Shown piece after piece: positions 43,059 to 52,577 of a DNA stretch of 64,000 nt; positions within the stretch are counted from its first letter, which is position 1, and each line of letters begins with the position of its first letter. Both the position numbers and the translations under genes were made by a program. The notes under the pieces were generated by a model. It saw only the letters and a program-made list of their open reading frames with translations, was not told the DNA's origin and searched no databases. The DNA comes from UBA11400 sp964473555. Lineage in GTDB: Bacteria > Bacteroidota > Rhodothermia > Balneolales > HLUCCA01. The stretch spans positions 34,369 through 98,368 of the forward strand of contig CAYYPL010000009.1 in NCBI GenBank assembly GCA_964473555.1, given 5' to 3'.

Positions 43059-44261
43059 TCAAAACGTGTGTACCAAAAATCCGGAACGAAGTTTCGGCTC
43101 GAACCAGGTTGATTTCGGGGGCATGAGTTTGTCCTGGTCCGATACTTCGACCAGTTCATCCATTGAAGTTGGAAACATACTCAGTGCCACACGTACCCTG
43201 CCGGAATCAACCAGATACTGCAAGTACTTCGTTCCTCTGATACCCCCTACAAAAGCGATGTTTTTGTCTGTTCGGGGATCTCCGATACCGAAATATCGGC
43301 CCAATATCTGATCTTGAAGCAAGGAAACATCGAGGCATTGCACCGCATCTTTAGAGCTGACAGGTGGATTCAAACGCACTGTCTTCCATTGACCATCACA
43401 GTAAATACACACTTTATTCCTGGATTTAGGCTCGGTCTGTCCGGTGTCAACAACTTCGTTTTCATCCCAGAAACGCTTCAAATCCGTTTCTTCGATATGA
43501 TACACGATACGGTTGTAGGGTAGAATCTGCATCTGATCGGTGCTAAAAAGTACGGCAGGAAAGTACCCTGCTTCACCGATATTTCGTTGCCCGTTCTTTC
43601 GAAGTGCTTCAGCGGCACGCGAAGCGGCCTTGCATCGATGGTGCCCATCGGCGATGTAGAACATCGGAATAGCTTTGAATGCCACGATCCATGTTTCCAC
43701 CTCATACGATTTCCACAGAGTGTGTCGTATTCCATCTTCAGTAGTGATATCAAAAAAAGCCGTTGAATCCGTAGTTCGATGAATCAGGGACGCCACGTTC
43801 ATGTCTGGCTGATGTGCCAGCATCACAGGCTCTGCATGTGCCCTTTGAGTTAGAATGTGACGCGTCCTGTCGTCTTCTTTATCCGGACGGGTCATTTCGT
43901 GCCGACGAATCAGTCCTTTGTCATACTCATCCACACTGACCCCAGTAAAAACTCCGGTCTGCGACTGCCCCATCCACTCAAGCCGATACACATACACAGC
44001 TGGGTCCTCGTCATACTCGAGTACTCCCGATTCAACCATCCGCTTAAGCTGCCTGGCTCCTTCCTCGTACACTTCATCAGCGTGGATATCGACCGTTGCA
44101 GAAAGTCCGATTTCTGGACGAATGACATGCAGAAACGTATCAGGTCGACCGTGAGCCAGTTTTCGGGCTTCTTCGGTATCAATCACGTCGTACGGTACAC
44201 AGGTTACTTGATTAACGGCATCCTGTCGGGGACGCAGTGCTTTAAATGGATGAATCAGCAT
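43059..44261 (-). CDS. DUF1015 family protein
   Basis: This 400-residue soluble protein matches the DUF1015 family: MLIHPFKALRPRQDAVNQVTCVPYDVI at the start, FLHVIRPEI, YRLEWMGQSQTGVFTGVSVDEYDKGLIRRHEMTRPDKEDDRT, the conserved MFYIADGHHRCKAA, and a C-terminal ELVEVSDQDKLMPPKSTWFEPKLRSGF. The open frame reaches 44363, but the extra residues are atypical and MLIHPFKALRP is the usual start. The function is not established. Closeness to serC hints at a role in serine or phospho-sugar metabolism. Confidence 0.88.
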   Translation of the reverse strand: MLIHPFKALRPRQDAVNQVTCVPYDVIDTEEARKLAHGRPDTFLHVIRPEIGLSATVDIHADEVYEEGARQLKRMVESGVLEYDEDPAVYVYRLEWMGQSQTGVFTGVSVDEYDKGLIRRHEMTRPDKEDDRTRHILTQRAHAEPVMLAHQPDMNVASLIHRTTDSTAFFDITTEDGIRHTLWKSYEVETWIVAFKAIPMFYIADGHHRCKAASRAAEALRKNGQRNIGEAGYFPAVLFSTDQMQILPYNRIVYHIEETDLKRFWDENEVVDTGQTEPKSRNKVCIYCDGQWKTVRLNPPVSSKDAVQCLDVSLLQDQILGRYFGIGDPRTDKNIAFVGGIRGTKYLQYLVDSGRVRVALSMFPTSMDELVEVSDQDKLMPPKSTWFEPKLRSGFLVHTF

Positions 44262-44371
44262 GGTATCGTGGTTAGAATCAGAAACAATTACGTAGTAGTT
44301 GAAGGTAGTAAATCCCTGTTGTAAAACCTTATTAAACCTAAGTAAATGCGTCAACGGGTGCAAGTTATGGA

Positions 44372-44385
44372 ACGTCCAAGGACGT
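44372..44385. promoter_or_regulatory. Palindrome ACGTCC-AA-GGACGT upstream of the RND operon
   Basis: Perfect 6-bp arms around AA lie 56 nt before the adaptor gene in the divergent DUF1015/RND intergenic region. It is a candidate operator for the efflux genes. No regulator gene is adjacent. Confidence 0.35.
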
Positions 44386-44440
44386 AAATTTGTAGTTACT
44401 TATCGAACCATCTCACTATACATTCATTAATCAGACTTTT

Positions 44441-45754
44441 GTGAAACATCTCAGCGTTCAGTATCGATTTTTGGCAGTACTTGCCGTAATAGCAACTACA
44501 ACTTTTATGGCCTGTGGTGGCGCTTCTTCGGGAGGTCCAGGTGGACTGGGAGGATTTGGTGGACCAGGTGGATTCGCCCGAGCCACAACTGTTGAGGTTC
44601 GAGATGTTAGCCAGGCATCCATTTCGGACCAGATTCGATCTTATGGGTCAGTTCGTGCTCAAGATAACGTGCGTGTCACTCCTCAGGTCAGTGAACGCGT
44701 GTTAAGAATTAATGCTGACCTCGGAGATACCGTCCGGGCTGGACAAACCCTGGCCAAACTAAACGACCTGACCTTTCGTGAGCAGATGGAACGTGATCGT
44801 GCTCAGGTAGAACAGGCCCGTATCGCAGCGAGTCGGGATAGCCTGAATCTGTCCAGACAACTGGAACTGTTCCGCTCCGAGCTGATTAGCCAGGCGGAGC
44901 TCGATAATGCACGTAGTACGTATGCTGCAACACGAGCCCAATTACAGTCTGCCCAGGCCGCACTGGCATCCAGTGTGCAAAATTTGAACTATACCGAAGT
45001 AAAAAGCCCGGTTTACGGGGTGATAACACGTAGAAATGCATCTCCTGGTGACGTGGTTGGAAGTGGAACTGCTTTTTTTGAGATTTCAAATCTGGTTGGA
45101 TATGAAATCAGACTAAATTTACCATTGAATGATTGGAGAAACACCCGAATCGGACAGTCCGTTGAACTGCGACCAACAGGTGGAACCGAATTCAATGTCC
45201 GTGGATCAGTATCCCGAATCAGTCCGGAAATCGATCCGGTTACCGGTCTTGGAGAAGTAGTGATCTCACTGACCAACAGGGGAACAGGTGTTTTCCCTGG
45301 TATGCTCATGGAATCAAGGATTAACGTTGAAACAAAATCCAACGTTGTGGTAATTCCTCGTTCTGCAATGGTAGAGAATGTACAAACACTTATTGAGCCC
45401 GAGTCTAATGTGATTAGACTTAGCCGCACCTATTCAGCTTTCATTTCCCAGGGCGACACCCTTGCCATACGACGTGACCTCGAACTGGGGATTCAGCAAG
45501 GTGACCGGATCGAAGTCCTTAGCGGACTCCAGCCCGGCGAAAAACTCATTATCACCGGACAATCCAGCCTTGAAGACCAGTCCCGGATCCGCATCAGCGG
45601 AGCACCACGTTTCGACCGTACAGGTGCCGCCCAGGGAATCCGACCATCCGACGCCGCACCCGGCTCCTCGCCCAACACCACAACACCTGCATCCAACCCC
45701 GCTCCAACCGACTCCAGCGCAGCTCAACGCCCGAACCCCACGACCCCGAGATAA
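44441..45754 (+). CDS. RND efflux periplasmic adaptor (membrane fusion lipoprotein)
   Basis: This 437-residue adaptor bridges RND permeases and an outer-membrane channel. The signal peptide ends at lipobox MACG (Cys25), followed by a Gly-rich linker. The HlyD-like barrel-sandwich and alpha-hairpin show VTPQVSERVLRINADLGDTVRAGQTLAKL, a long Arg/Gln helix pair (REQMERDRAQVEQARIAASRD), and VKSPVYGVITRRNASPGDVVGSGTAFFEIS. A beta-barrel and membrane-proximal part follow. The last 45 residues are Pro/Ser/Thr-rich and their DNA is GC-richer than the neighbours. The first permease starts 18 nt later. Confidence 0.93.
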   Translation: MKHLSVQYRFLAVLAVIATTTFMACGGASSGGPGGLGGFGGPGGFARATTVEVRDVSQASISDQIRSYGSVRAQDNVRVTPQVSERVLRINADLGDTVRAGQTLAKLNDLTFREQMERDRAQVEQARIAASRDSLNLSRQLELFRSELISQAELDNARSTYAATRAQLQSAQAALASSVQNLNYTEVKSPVYGVITRRNASPGDVVGSGTAFFEISNLVGYEIRLNLPLNDWRNTRIGQSVELRPTGGTEFNVRGSVSRISPEIDPVTGLGEVVISLTNRGTGVFPGMLMESRINVETKSNVVVIPRSAMVENVQTLIEPESNVIRLSRTYSAFISQGDTLAIRRDLELGIQQGDRIEVLSGLQPGEKLIITGQSSLEDQSRIRISGAPRFDRTGAAQGIRPSDAAPGSSPNTTTPASNPAPTDSSAAQRPNPTTPR

Positions 45755-45772
45755 CCGGTACCCAACGTATAC

Positions 45773-48700
45773 ATGAAAAACCTATCCAAACTTGCGGTCG
45801 ACCGTCCGGTAACATTCGTAATGATCACCCTAATCGTGATCGGTTTCGGTCTATTCGGGTTATCCAGGCTAAGTCTGAACCTGTATCCCGACGTCAGCTT
45901 TCCCACAATTACCATCTACACCACCTACGAAGGGGTTGCCCCGGAAGACATCGAAACCCTGATCACCCGTCCTATAGAAGAACAGGTAGGAAGCGTGAGC
46001 GGATTGCGTCGCATCCGCTCCCTGTCCAGCCAGGGAGCTTCAGTCATAAAACTGTACTTCAACTGGGGAACGGACCTGTTCATTGCCGAAGCCGACGTGC
46101 GCAAGCAGCTCGATTTTGCCCGTCGCGCTGTTCCCCAGGACGCCGATCAACCTATTGTTTTCAGCTACGATCCGAATCAGGAACCCATTCTGGTGCTCGC
46201 ACTTAGCTCAAATGTCCGGAGCTCAAGTGAGCTCCGGACACTCTCCACCCAACAGTTAGAACAACGTTTCGAGCGCATTTCGGGTATCGCTGCGGCCGAA
46301 ACCTCCGGTGGACTCGAGCGCCAGATCAACATCTGGATCCGAAACGATCGCATGCTGGCTTACAATCTGGATATTGCCACCGTCGCTAACCGACTGCGCC
46401 AGGAAAATATACAGGTTCCTGCCGGGGAACTCATCGAAGGCCGGATCGTCTACTCTCTGCGCACCATCGGTGAGTTTAAAAACCTAGACCAGATCAAAAC
46501 CACGGTGGTTGGTATCCGAAACGAAATTCCGATACTTCTTCAAGATATCGCTGACATCGAAGACGGCGTCGCTCAACCGATCGGAAATGTTCACGTACGT
46601 GGTGAAGAAGGTCTGGTAATAAACCTGTACCGCCAAAGTGATGTGAATGTAGTTACCACCGCTGCAAACTTCATGACCGAAATCGATCGCATCAAGGCTA
46701 TACTCCCCTCCGATGTGGAACTGGAAGTACTGACCAACAAAGCTGACTTTATCAAGTTATCCTTGAATAACTTATACACAACGGCCGTCCAGGCTATCGT
46801 TCTGGTCGTGATTATTCTGCTGGTCTTCCTCAGAAGCTTCCGCACCTCACTGATTATCGCGGTTTCGATTCCAATATCAATCATTGCCACCTTCAGCATC
46901 ATGGACCTGGCTGATGTTACACTCAACGTGATCTCTTTGTCCGGACTGACCCTGGCAGTTGGACTCGTAGTCGATAACGCGGTTGTGGTGCTCGAAAATA
47001 TCTTCCGTTTCCGGGAAGAGGGCAATTCCGGTAAAAAATCGGCGGTTATGGGCGCTCAGGAAGTGGCGATCCCCGTTGTGGTATCGACACTTACCACCCT
47101 GGTGGTGCTATTGCCAATTCTGTTTGTCCCAGGTATCGCTGGATTCCTGTTTCAGGATCTGGCATTGACCATCTCATTCGCCCTGGTGATGTCCACATTC
47201 GCAGCTTTGAGCATCATTCCCCTTATGAGCTCACAGTTTTTCAAGAAAAAAGACGATCAGGACGCCATCGAACACGTTGCTCCGGGTGCACTGGTGGAAC
47301 AAATCGATTCCAGTTCCAGACTCGACACTAAAGATGTCCCCAAACAAGAAAATGCTCTAAAGCGCAAACTGGGTGAGCTGTTAGATCGCCTTGAATCCAA
47401 CTATCAGGCACTACTCAAAAGAAACCTCACCAGAAGCTGGACCGTGATCATCATTTCCGTGTTGTTCTTTTTAGCCTCGCTCCCTCTTTATTTTACCCTC
47501 GGTGGTGAGTTTTTCCCACCAGTAGATGAAAATGCATTCGTATTGAACGTTCAGCGTGAGCCTGGAGTCAATCTCTTTGAACTGCAAAATACAATCTATC
47601 AGGTTGAGGATATCATTCAGCGTGAAGTCCCTGAAGCTCGCATCATTGTATCCGATTACGGAGACAAGCGAGGTGTTGAAGGCGCTGATAATCCAGGGGG
47701 ATATCAAGGTACGGTGCGTGTTGAACTGGTTCCACGTAGCGAACGCAGGCGTGACCAGTTTGAGATATCCAATGAGCTATTGGTCAAACTTCAGGACGTA
47801 CCCGGAGCCGACATTCGCGAAGTGCGTGAAAATCCACTAAACCCTGATGGGGACGATGGGCTCATCATCAACATCTATGGATTCGACCTGGAGCAGAAGA
47901 AATCCCTGGCGACCGGAATCATCGCTCAACTCATGACACTTGATGATGTCATTTCTGCAACTTCCTCGGCTGATGAAGGTAGACCTGAGTTGCGCATCAC
48001 TATGGATCGCGAACGTATATCCAGACTCAACATGACGACATCCCAAGTGGCAAATGCGATTAGCGATGCCGTTCGTGGATCCATAGCAACCACGTTTGTG
48101 GAGCAGGGTGTGGAATATACGATTTTGGTTCAGCTTGCTGCCGAGGAGAAAAACAACTCGCAAGCACTTGAGGACATCCAGATTCGTACCCCAGACGGCA
48201 CCTGGATCCCATTACGCACCCTGGCACGGGTTGAACGATATCAAGGACCTTCAAATATCCTTCGGATCAATCAGGAAAGAGTAACAGAGGTATTGGTCGA
48301 TATTGGTAACGCCGATCTTAAATCGGTTACGGATGAAGCGGTTGCCCTACTGAATCGTTTCGATTTTCCCGATGGATATCGCTACGATATTGGAGGAACA
48401 GCCGAAGAACAGGCTGCCAGCTTTACCTATTTGTTAATTGCCTTTCTGATTGCAGCCATACTAGCCTATATGATCATGGCCTCACAATTCGAAAGTTTGG
48501 TCGAACCTTTTATCATCATAGTTACGATTCCCCTGGCAATGACCGGGGTTTTGATCATGTTGTTCCTCACGGGTACAGCCGTTAGCGTGACCGCTATGAT
48601 AGGCTTGATCTTGCTGGCTGGAATTGTAGTAAACAACGGGATCATTATGATCGACTATATCAAAGTTCTCCAGGCACGCGGACTATCACGATTTGATGCA

Positions 48701-48985
48701 GTAATCAACGGTGCCAGTCGACGTTTGCGTCCCATCCTGATGACTTCCGCAACTACCATTTTGTCCATGATTCCCTTGGCGTTGGAATTAGGTTCGGGAT
48801 CTGAAACGTGGAGTCCGATGGCACGTGCTGTAATCGGAGGACTCACCTTTTCTACGATATTGATGTTACTGGTAGTTCCGTGTCTGTATTATGTGATCAA
48901 TACTTTTGTTGAAAAACTTGGATTTGATGCCGTACACAAGGTTGATCCACTAAGTGAAATGTCTGCTGAAGAAACCCAAGCTTAA
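45773..48985 (+). CDS. RND efflux permease 1
   Basis: This 1070-residue inner-membrane pump of the HAE/AcrB-like RND superfamily has twelve predicted helices and two large periplasmic loops. The start RPVTFVMITLIVIGFGLFGL is typical. In the helix 4 region it has VVDNAVVVLENI with Asp401-Asn402, so only one of the two proton-relay Asp residues of AcrB is present. GSGSETWSPMARAVIGG marks the C-terminal part. Codons for NVRSSSELRTL contain a 28-nt inverted repeat (46213-46240). It lies between the adaptor and a second, different permease (5-nt gap). Confidence 0.93.
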   Translation: MKNLSKLAVDRPVTFVMITLIVIGFGLFGLSRLSLNLYPDVSFPTITIYTTYEGVAPEDIETLITRPIEEQVGSVSGLRRIRSLSSQGASVIKLYFNWGTDLFIAEADVRKQLDFARRAVPQDADQPIVFSYDPNQEPILVLALSSNVRSSSELRTLSTQQLEQRFERISGIAAAETSGGLERQINIWIRNDRMLAYNLDIATVANRLRQENIQVPAGELIEGRIVYSLRTIGEFKNLDQIKTTVVGIRNEIPILLQDIADIEDGVAQPIGNVHVRGEEGLVINLYRQSDVNVVTTAANFMTEIDRIKAILPSDVELEVLTNKADFIKLSLNNLYTTAVQAIVLVVIILLVFLRSFRTSLIIAVSIPISIIATFSIMDLADVTLNVISLSGLTLAVGLVVDNAVVVLENIFRFREEGNSGKKSAVMGAQEVAIPVVVSTLTTLVVLLPILFVPGIAGFLFQDLALTISFALVMSTFAALSIIPLMSSQFFKKKDDQDAIEHVAPGALVEQIDSSSRLDTKDVPKQENALKRKLGELLDRLESNYQALLKRNLTRSWTVIIISVLFFLASLPLYFTLGGEFFPPVDENAFVLNVQREPGVNLFELQNTIYQVEDIIQREVPEARIIVSDYGDKRGVEGADNPGGYQGTVRVELVPRSERRRDQFEISNELLVKLQDVPGADIREVRENPLNPDGDDGLIINIYGFDLEQKKSLATGIIAQLMTLDDVISATSSADEGRPELRITMDRERISRLNMTTSQVANAISDAVRGSIATTFVEQGVEYTILVQLAAEEKNNSQALEDIQIRTPDGTWIPLRTLARVERYQGPSNILRINQERVTEVLVDIGNADLKSVTDEAVALLNRFDFPDGYRYDIGGTAEEQAASFTYLLIAFLIAAILAYMIMASQFESLVEPFIIIVTIPLAMTGVLIMLFLTGTAVSVTAMIGLILLAGIVVNNGIIMIDYIKVLQARGLSRFDAVINGASRRLRPILMTSATTILSMIPLALELGSGSETWSPMARAVIGGLTFSTILMLLVVPCLYYVINTFVEKLGFDAVHKVDPLSEMSAEETQA
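46213..46240. repeat. 28-nt inverted repeat inside RND permease 1
   Basis: Thirteen-base arms TGTCCGGAGCTCA and TGAGCTCCGGACA are perfectly complementary around AG. It is GC-rich, so the RNA would form a very stable hairpin within the coding sequence about 440 nt after the start codon. Confidence 0.9.
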
Positions 48986-48990
48986 CGACT

Positions 48991-51900
48991 ATGAAATACA
49001 CTATTGTAGATAGAATTCTGCACAGACCGGTAACGGTAACCATGTTGTCCCTGCTGGTAATTGGATTTGGACTGTTTGCGTTATCCAAGCTCAAGGTTAC
49101 ACTATATCCATCTCTCGATATCCCGGTGGTCGCGATCTCAACCGGATACAGGAATGTGAACCCGGAAGACATAGCAAAACTCTTAGTGGAGCCCATTGAA
49201 GCTGCTGTTGCTGGAATTGATGGGGTTGAAGCTATTGAAAGTAGCGCACGAAAAGGAAGTGCATTTATCCGTATGAACCTGAAAGCCGGTACCAATGCCC
49301 GAAAAGTGGAACTGGATGCCCGTGAGGCACTCGATCGCATCAGAAACGAACTACCTATAGAAGCCACACCACCGGTAATTTTCCAGTTTGATCCCGAAAG
49401 CTTTCCTGTTATGCGGCTAAGCGTACAGGCTACAAATCGAGGACTTGACGAACTTCGTACCATAGCTATTGAGCAGATTGAACCATTACTGGAGAGAATA
49501 GCCGGAGTTGCATCCGCTGATACTCGCGGCGGACTCCAGCGTATGATCTATGTTGAGCTGAATCCAGCACAAATGGCACAACACGGAATCACTACTGCCA
49601 TGGTGGAAAGCGCCATTCGAACCAATAACCAGCAAGTTCCGGTCGGGACACTGGTAGTTGATCGTCAAAACTACAGTATCAGGGCACAATCAGTTTATAG
49701 TAACACCGAAGAGATCTCACAAACCATCATCACCAACAACGATAGTCAGGTGGTGCGGGTGCGCGATGTCGGTGAAGTCAAGGACAGTTTCATGGATGTT
49801 ACAACCCTTGAAGAAGTAAACGGACGTAATAGTGTGACCGTTGAAATCCAGAAACAATCCGATGCCAACACATTGGAAGTAACAAACGGTGTTATTGATG
49901 CACTTCCGGGCATAGCCGATGTTCTTCCACCAGGTATAAGCGTTGAGGTCCTGTCAAATGAGGGAACCTCTATCGAATCATCGATCAACAACCTGGCTCA
50001 ATCTGCTCTTTTCGCTTTAGTTCTGGTCGTAGCCATATTACTTATATTTCTGGGCGGAATCAGAACATCCACTGTGGTGGCATTGAGTATTCCCATATCG
50101 ATGACTGCTACATTCGCTTCGATGTATTTCATGGGTCTCACTCTTAACTTTGTTTCAATCACGGGTCTTGCTCTGGCTGTTGGACTTCTGGTCGACAGTT
50201 CTATTGTAGTACTCGAGAGTATCGTAGCAAAAATTGAAGACGGAGAGCCTATTTTCAAGTCCGCGGTTGAGGGGACGAAAGAAGTCATTGGATCACTTTG
50301 GGGCTCTACGTTAACCACACTGGTAGTTTTTCTCCCGTTTTTATTCACGACCGGTATTGCTAGTGTATTCATGCGGGATTTGGCGATTACCATTTCACTG
50401 GCAATTTCACTTTCCTTCCTTGCTTCGTTCATTCTGGTTCCTGTGTTTGCCAGTAGATTGTTATCCCATAAAGTTGTAAACAACACGAATGCGGTCAGCC
50501 GTATGTTTCGTCGCCTTGAAAGACCCTACGAACGATCTCTGAAATGGGCTCTGACTCATAAACTCATCGTGTCGGTTTTGATCCTTGCCACTTTTGTAGG
50601 AACCTGGTTTTTCAGCAGTAACATTGAGTCGATTACCCTTCCAAGCAGTGATGCCGGTCAAATCAACATCAACGTTGAACTTCCTGCTGGCACCAATCTG
50701 GTCCAGACTGCAGCTACAATTCGCGATATTTCAGAAAAAATCAGGAGCGAATCCTATGTACAGACCATTGTTTCCAGTATCGGACAAGGGGGATGGAGGG
50801 CGGATTCCAATTACGGAAGAATATCGTTAACCCTGACCCCAGCCGACGAAAGGGACCTAAGCTCAGATGAAATAGCCATGGAATTAAGAAGGCGATTTGA
50901 CGTAGCAGGAGCCCGAATTAGTATCTTTGCAACTGGAGGTTCAGGATTCCGATTCGGTGGACGAGGTAACTTTGGTGGCGTGGGTAATACGGTTACAGTT
51001 ACTTTAATAGGCCCTAACACCGATGTTCTGGTTGGAATCGGGAATCGGATAGAAGAAGTCATGCTCCGGGATACTTCCGTGATATCGGTCGACAATCCAC
51101 GAACAAGTGGTGTTCCAGAGATGCATTACAAACTGGATCGCCAGCTTGTCAGTAGGGCTGGTAGTAATCTCAGTGAAGTCGCAAATTCCTTCAAGACTCA
51201 GGCACGTGGCACTCAGGTTGGATTCTTTCGGGTCGCCGGACGCGAAGTGCCCATAGAAGTTCGGGTTCAGGAAGAATACAGACAAAGCCTTCAGGATATG
51301 CGTGAGTTTCAGGTGGTACAGGTCAATGATCAGCGTATCCCATTAGCTGCACTGGGTACATTTGAAACGGTGGAAGGCGTGAATAGCATCACACGACGAG
51401 ACCGTGAAACGATCATGGATATCTCCATTAGCGTAAGCGGAAGTGCAGAAGCGTACCGGCAACGCATTGTCGAGCTTTTCGAAAGCGACATTGTGATGCC
51501 GGAAGGATATCGATATTCATTCACTGGCGATAACGAAGATCAGCAAGAAGCAAGTTCAAATATATTCTGGGCTTTAATCGCTGGACTACTATTAACCTAT
51601 ATGGTCATGGCGGGGAAATTTGAAAACTTTAGAGATCCATTTGTAATCATGTTTACCATTCCACTGGCATTTTTTGGCTCTTATTTTATTCTGTGGGCGA
51701 CTGGTAATCCCTGGAGTATACCTGCCGGACTTGGTATGATTATTTTAGTTGGAATTGTAATCAACAACGGTATCGTCATGGTCGACTATATTCACCAATA
51801 CTGCGATAAACAACATGGTAAGGCTAATTATATCGAAAATCTTATCCATGCAGCACGTCGCCGTATGCGACCTATTCTGCTAACAGCCCTTACCACTATA

Positions 51901-52095
51901 GGATCTATGATTCCGCTTGCACTTGAATTGGGATCCGGATCTGAAACATGGAGTCCATTGGCACTTACCGTAATTGGTGGTCTCGTATTTTCATCTGTTT
52001 TCACCCTCTACGTCGTGCCTGTTGTGCTGGTCGGTATCTCCAAATCAAGAAGAAAAGCCGCTAAAGATTTCAAAATGAGTTTGGCACAAAAATAA
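48991..52095 (+). CDS. RND efflux permease 2
   Basis: This 1034-residue RND permease is related to permease 1 but clearly distinct. It starts RPVTVTMLSLLVIGFGLFAL, has LLVDSSIVVLESIV in the helix 4 region with Asp402 followed by Ser (the second AcrB Asp is absent), and GSGSETWSPLALTVIGG near the end. A Gly-rich loop (GGSGFRFGGRGNFGGVGNT, about 650-668) is unusual. With the single adaptor it gives an adaptor-permease-permease order as in the MdtABC type, where two permeases form a mixed trimer. No outer-membrane channel gene is nearby. Confidence 0.92.
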   Translation: MKYTIVDRILHRPVTVTMLSLLVIGFGLFALSKLKVTLYPSLDIPVVAISTGYRNVNPEDIAKLLVEPIEAAVAGIDGVEAIESSARKGSAFIRMNLKAGTNARKVELDAREALDRIRNELPIEATPPVIFQFDPESFPVMRLSVQATNRGLDELRTIAIEQIEPLLERIAGVASADTRGGLQRMIYVELNPAQMAQHGITTAMVESAIRTNNQQVPVGTLVVDRQNYSIRAQSVYSNTEEISQTIITNNDSQVVRVRDVGEVKDSFMDVTTLEEVNGRNSVTVEIQKQSDANTLEVTNGVIDALPGIADVLPPGISVEVLSNEGTSIESSINNLAQSALFALVLVVAILLIFLGGIRTSTVVALSIPISMTATFASMYFMGLTLNFVSITGLALAVGLLVDSSIVVLESIVAKIEDGEPIFKSAVEGTKEVIGSLWGSTLTTLVVFLPFLFTTGIASVFMRDLAITISLAISLSFLASFILVPVFASRLLSHKVVNNTNAVSRMFRRLERPYERSLKWALTHKLIVSVLILATFVGTWFFSSNIESITLPSSDAGQININVELPAGTNLVQTAATIRDISEKIRSESYVQTIVSSIGQGGWRADSNYGRISLTLTPADERDLSSDEIAMELRRRFDVAGARISIFATGGSGFRFGGRGNFGGVGNTVTVTLIGPNTDVLVGIGNRIEEVMLRDTSVISVDNPRTSGVPEMHYKLDRQLVSRAGSNLSEVANSFKTQARGTQVGFFRVAGREVPIEVRVQEEYRQSLQDMREFQVVQVNDQRIPLAALGTFETVEGVNSITRRDRETIMDISISVSGSAEAYRQRIVELFESDIVMPEGYRYSFTGDNEDQQEASSNIFWALIAGLLLTYMVMAGKFENFRDPFVIMFTIPLAFFGSYFILWATGNPWSIPAGLGMIILVGIVINNGIVMVDYIHQYCDKQHGKANYIENLIHAARRRMRPILLTALTTIGSMIPLALELGSGSETWSPLALTVIGGLVFSSVFTLYVVPVVLVGISKSRRKAAKDFKMSLAQK

Positions 52096-52161
52096 CAGAC
52101 TACACATTGCCATTGTTAGGTGTTATTGTTTATTATTGGTAAAGAACCAGAAAGGAAGAAT

Positions 52162-52455
52162 ATGAGTAAGTTTTCAAATGGATTTGCAGTTGGAGTGATT
52201 ACAGGCGCACTTGTCGGAGCTTCAGTGGCTTTGTTGTATGCTCCAGATAAAGGGAAGATTCTTCGAGATAAAATCTCATTCAAGCTCAAAAGCATGCTTG
52301 ATGATCTAAATGAAACCTTAGAAAGGCTTCAAACTGAAGAGGCTATCATCGCTCAGTCAGAAAGTGAGAAGGTGGTAGCAGAAGCTCAGCAAAAGGCTGA
52401 AGATCTGATTCGTGAGGCTGAAGATCTGCTTAAGCATATCAATCTAGAGAAGTAA
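52162..52455 (+). CDS. YtxH domain small membrane protein
   Basis: This 97-residue protein has one N-terminal Gly-rich membrane helix (FAVGVITGALVGASVALLYAPDKGK), the YtxH signature, then an amphipathic charged helix (about 35-97) likely to form a coiled coil. The ATG at 52162 has AGGAAG 5 nt upstream, a better start than the one at 52120. YtxH proteins are general-stress-related in Bacillus; a function here is not known. It follows the RND genes by 66 nt and has its own terminator. Confidence 0.82.
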   Translation: MSKFSNGFAVGVITGALVGASVALLYAPDKGKILRDKISFKLKSMLDDLNETLERLQTEEAIIAQSESEKVVAEAQQKAEDLIREAEDLLKHINLEK

Positions 52456-52515
52456 CCCGGCATATTCATGAACATCTTTACATTTAGGGAAATTGGTTAC
52501 TCATCTTTCCTTAAA

Positions 52516-52553
52516 CAAAAAAGGCTCTGATCATTTGACCAGAGCCTTTTTTT
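52516..52553. terminator. Bidirectional terminator between ytxH-like gene and rpoC
   Basis: Stem AAAAAAGGCTCTG / CAGAGCCTTTTTT with A and T tracts on both sides. It ends the ytxH transcript on the plus strand and the rpoBC transcript on the minus strand. Confidence 0.93.
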
Positions 52554-52577
52554 ATTTCATGCTTTCTGACCAACCTC

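Noticed and set aside
45434..45815. Several overlapping open frames opposite the 3' end of the RND adaptor
   Set aside because: They reflect the GC-rich, Pro/Ser/Thr-coding tail of the adaptor. Their translations are low-complexity Gly/Trp/Arg/Cys-rich.
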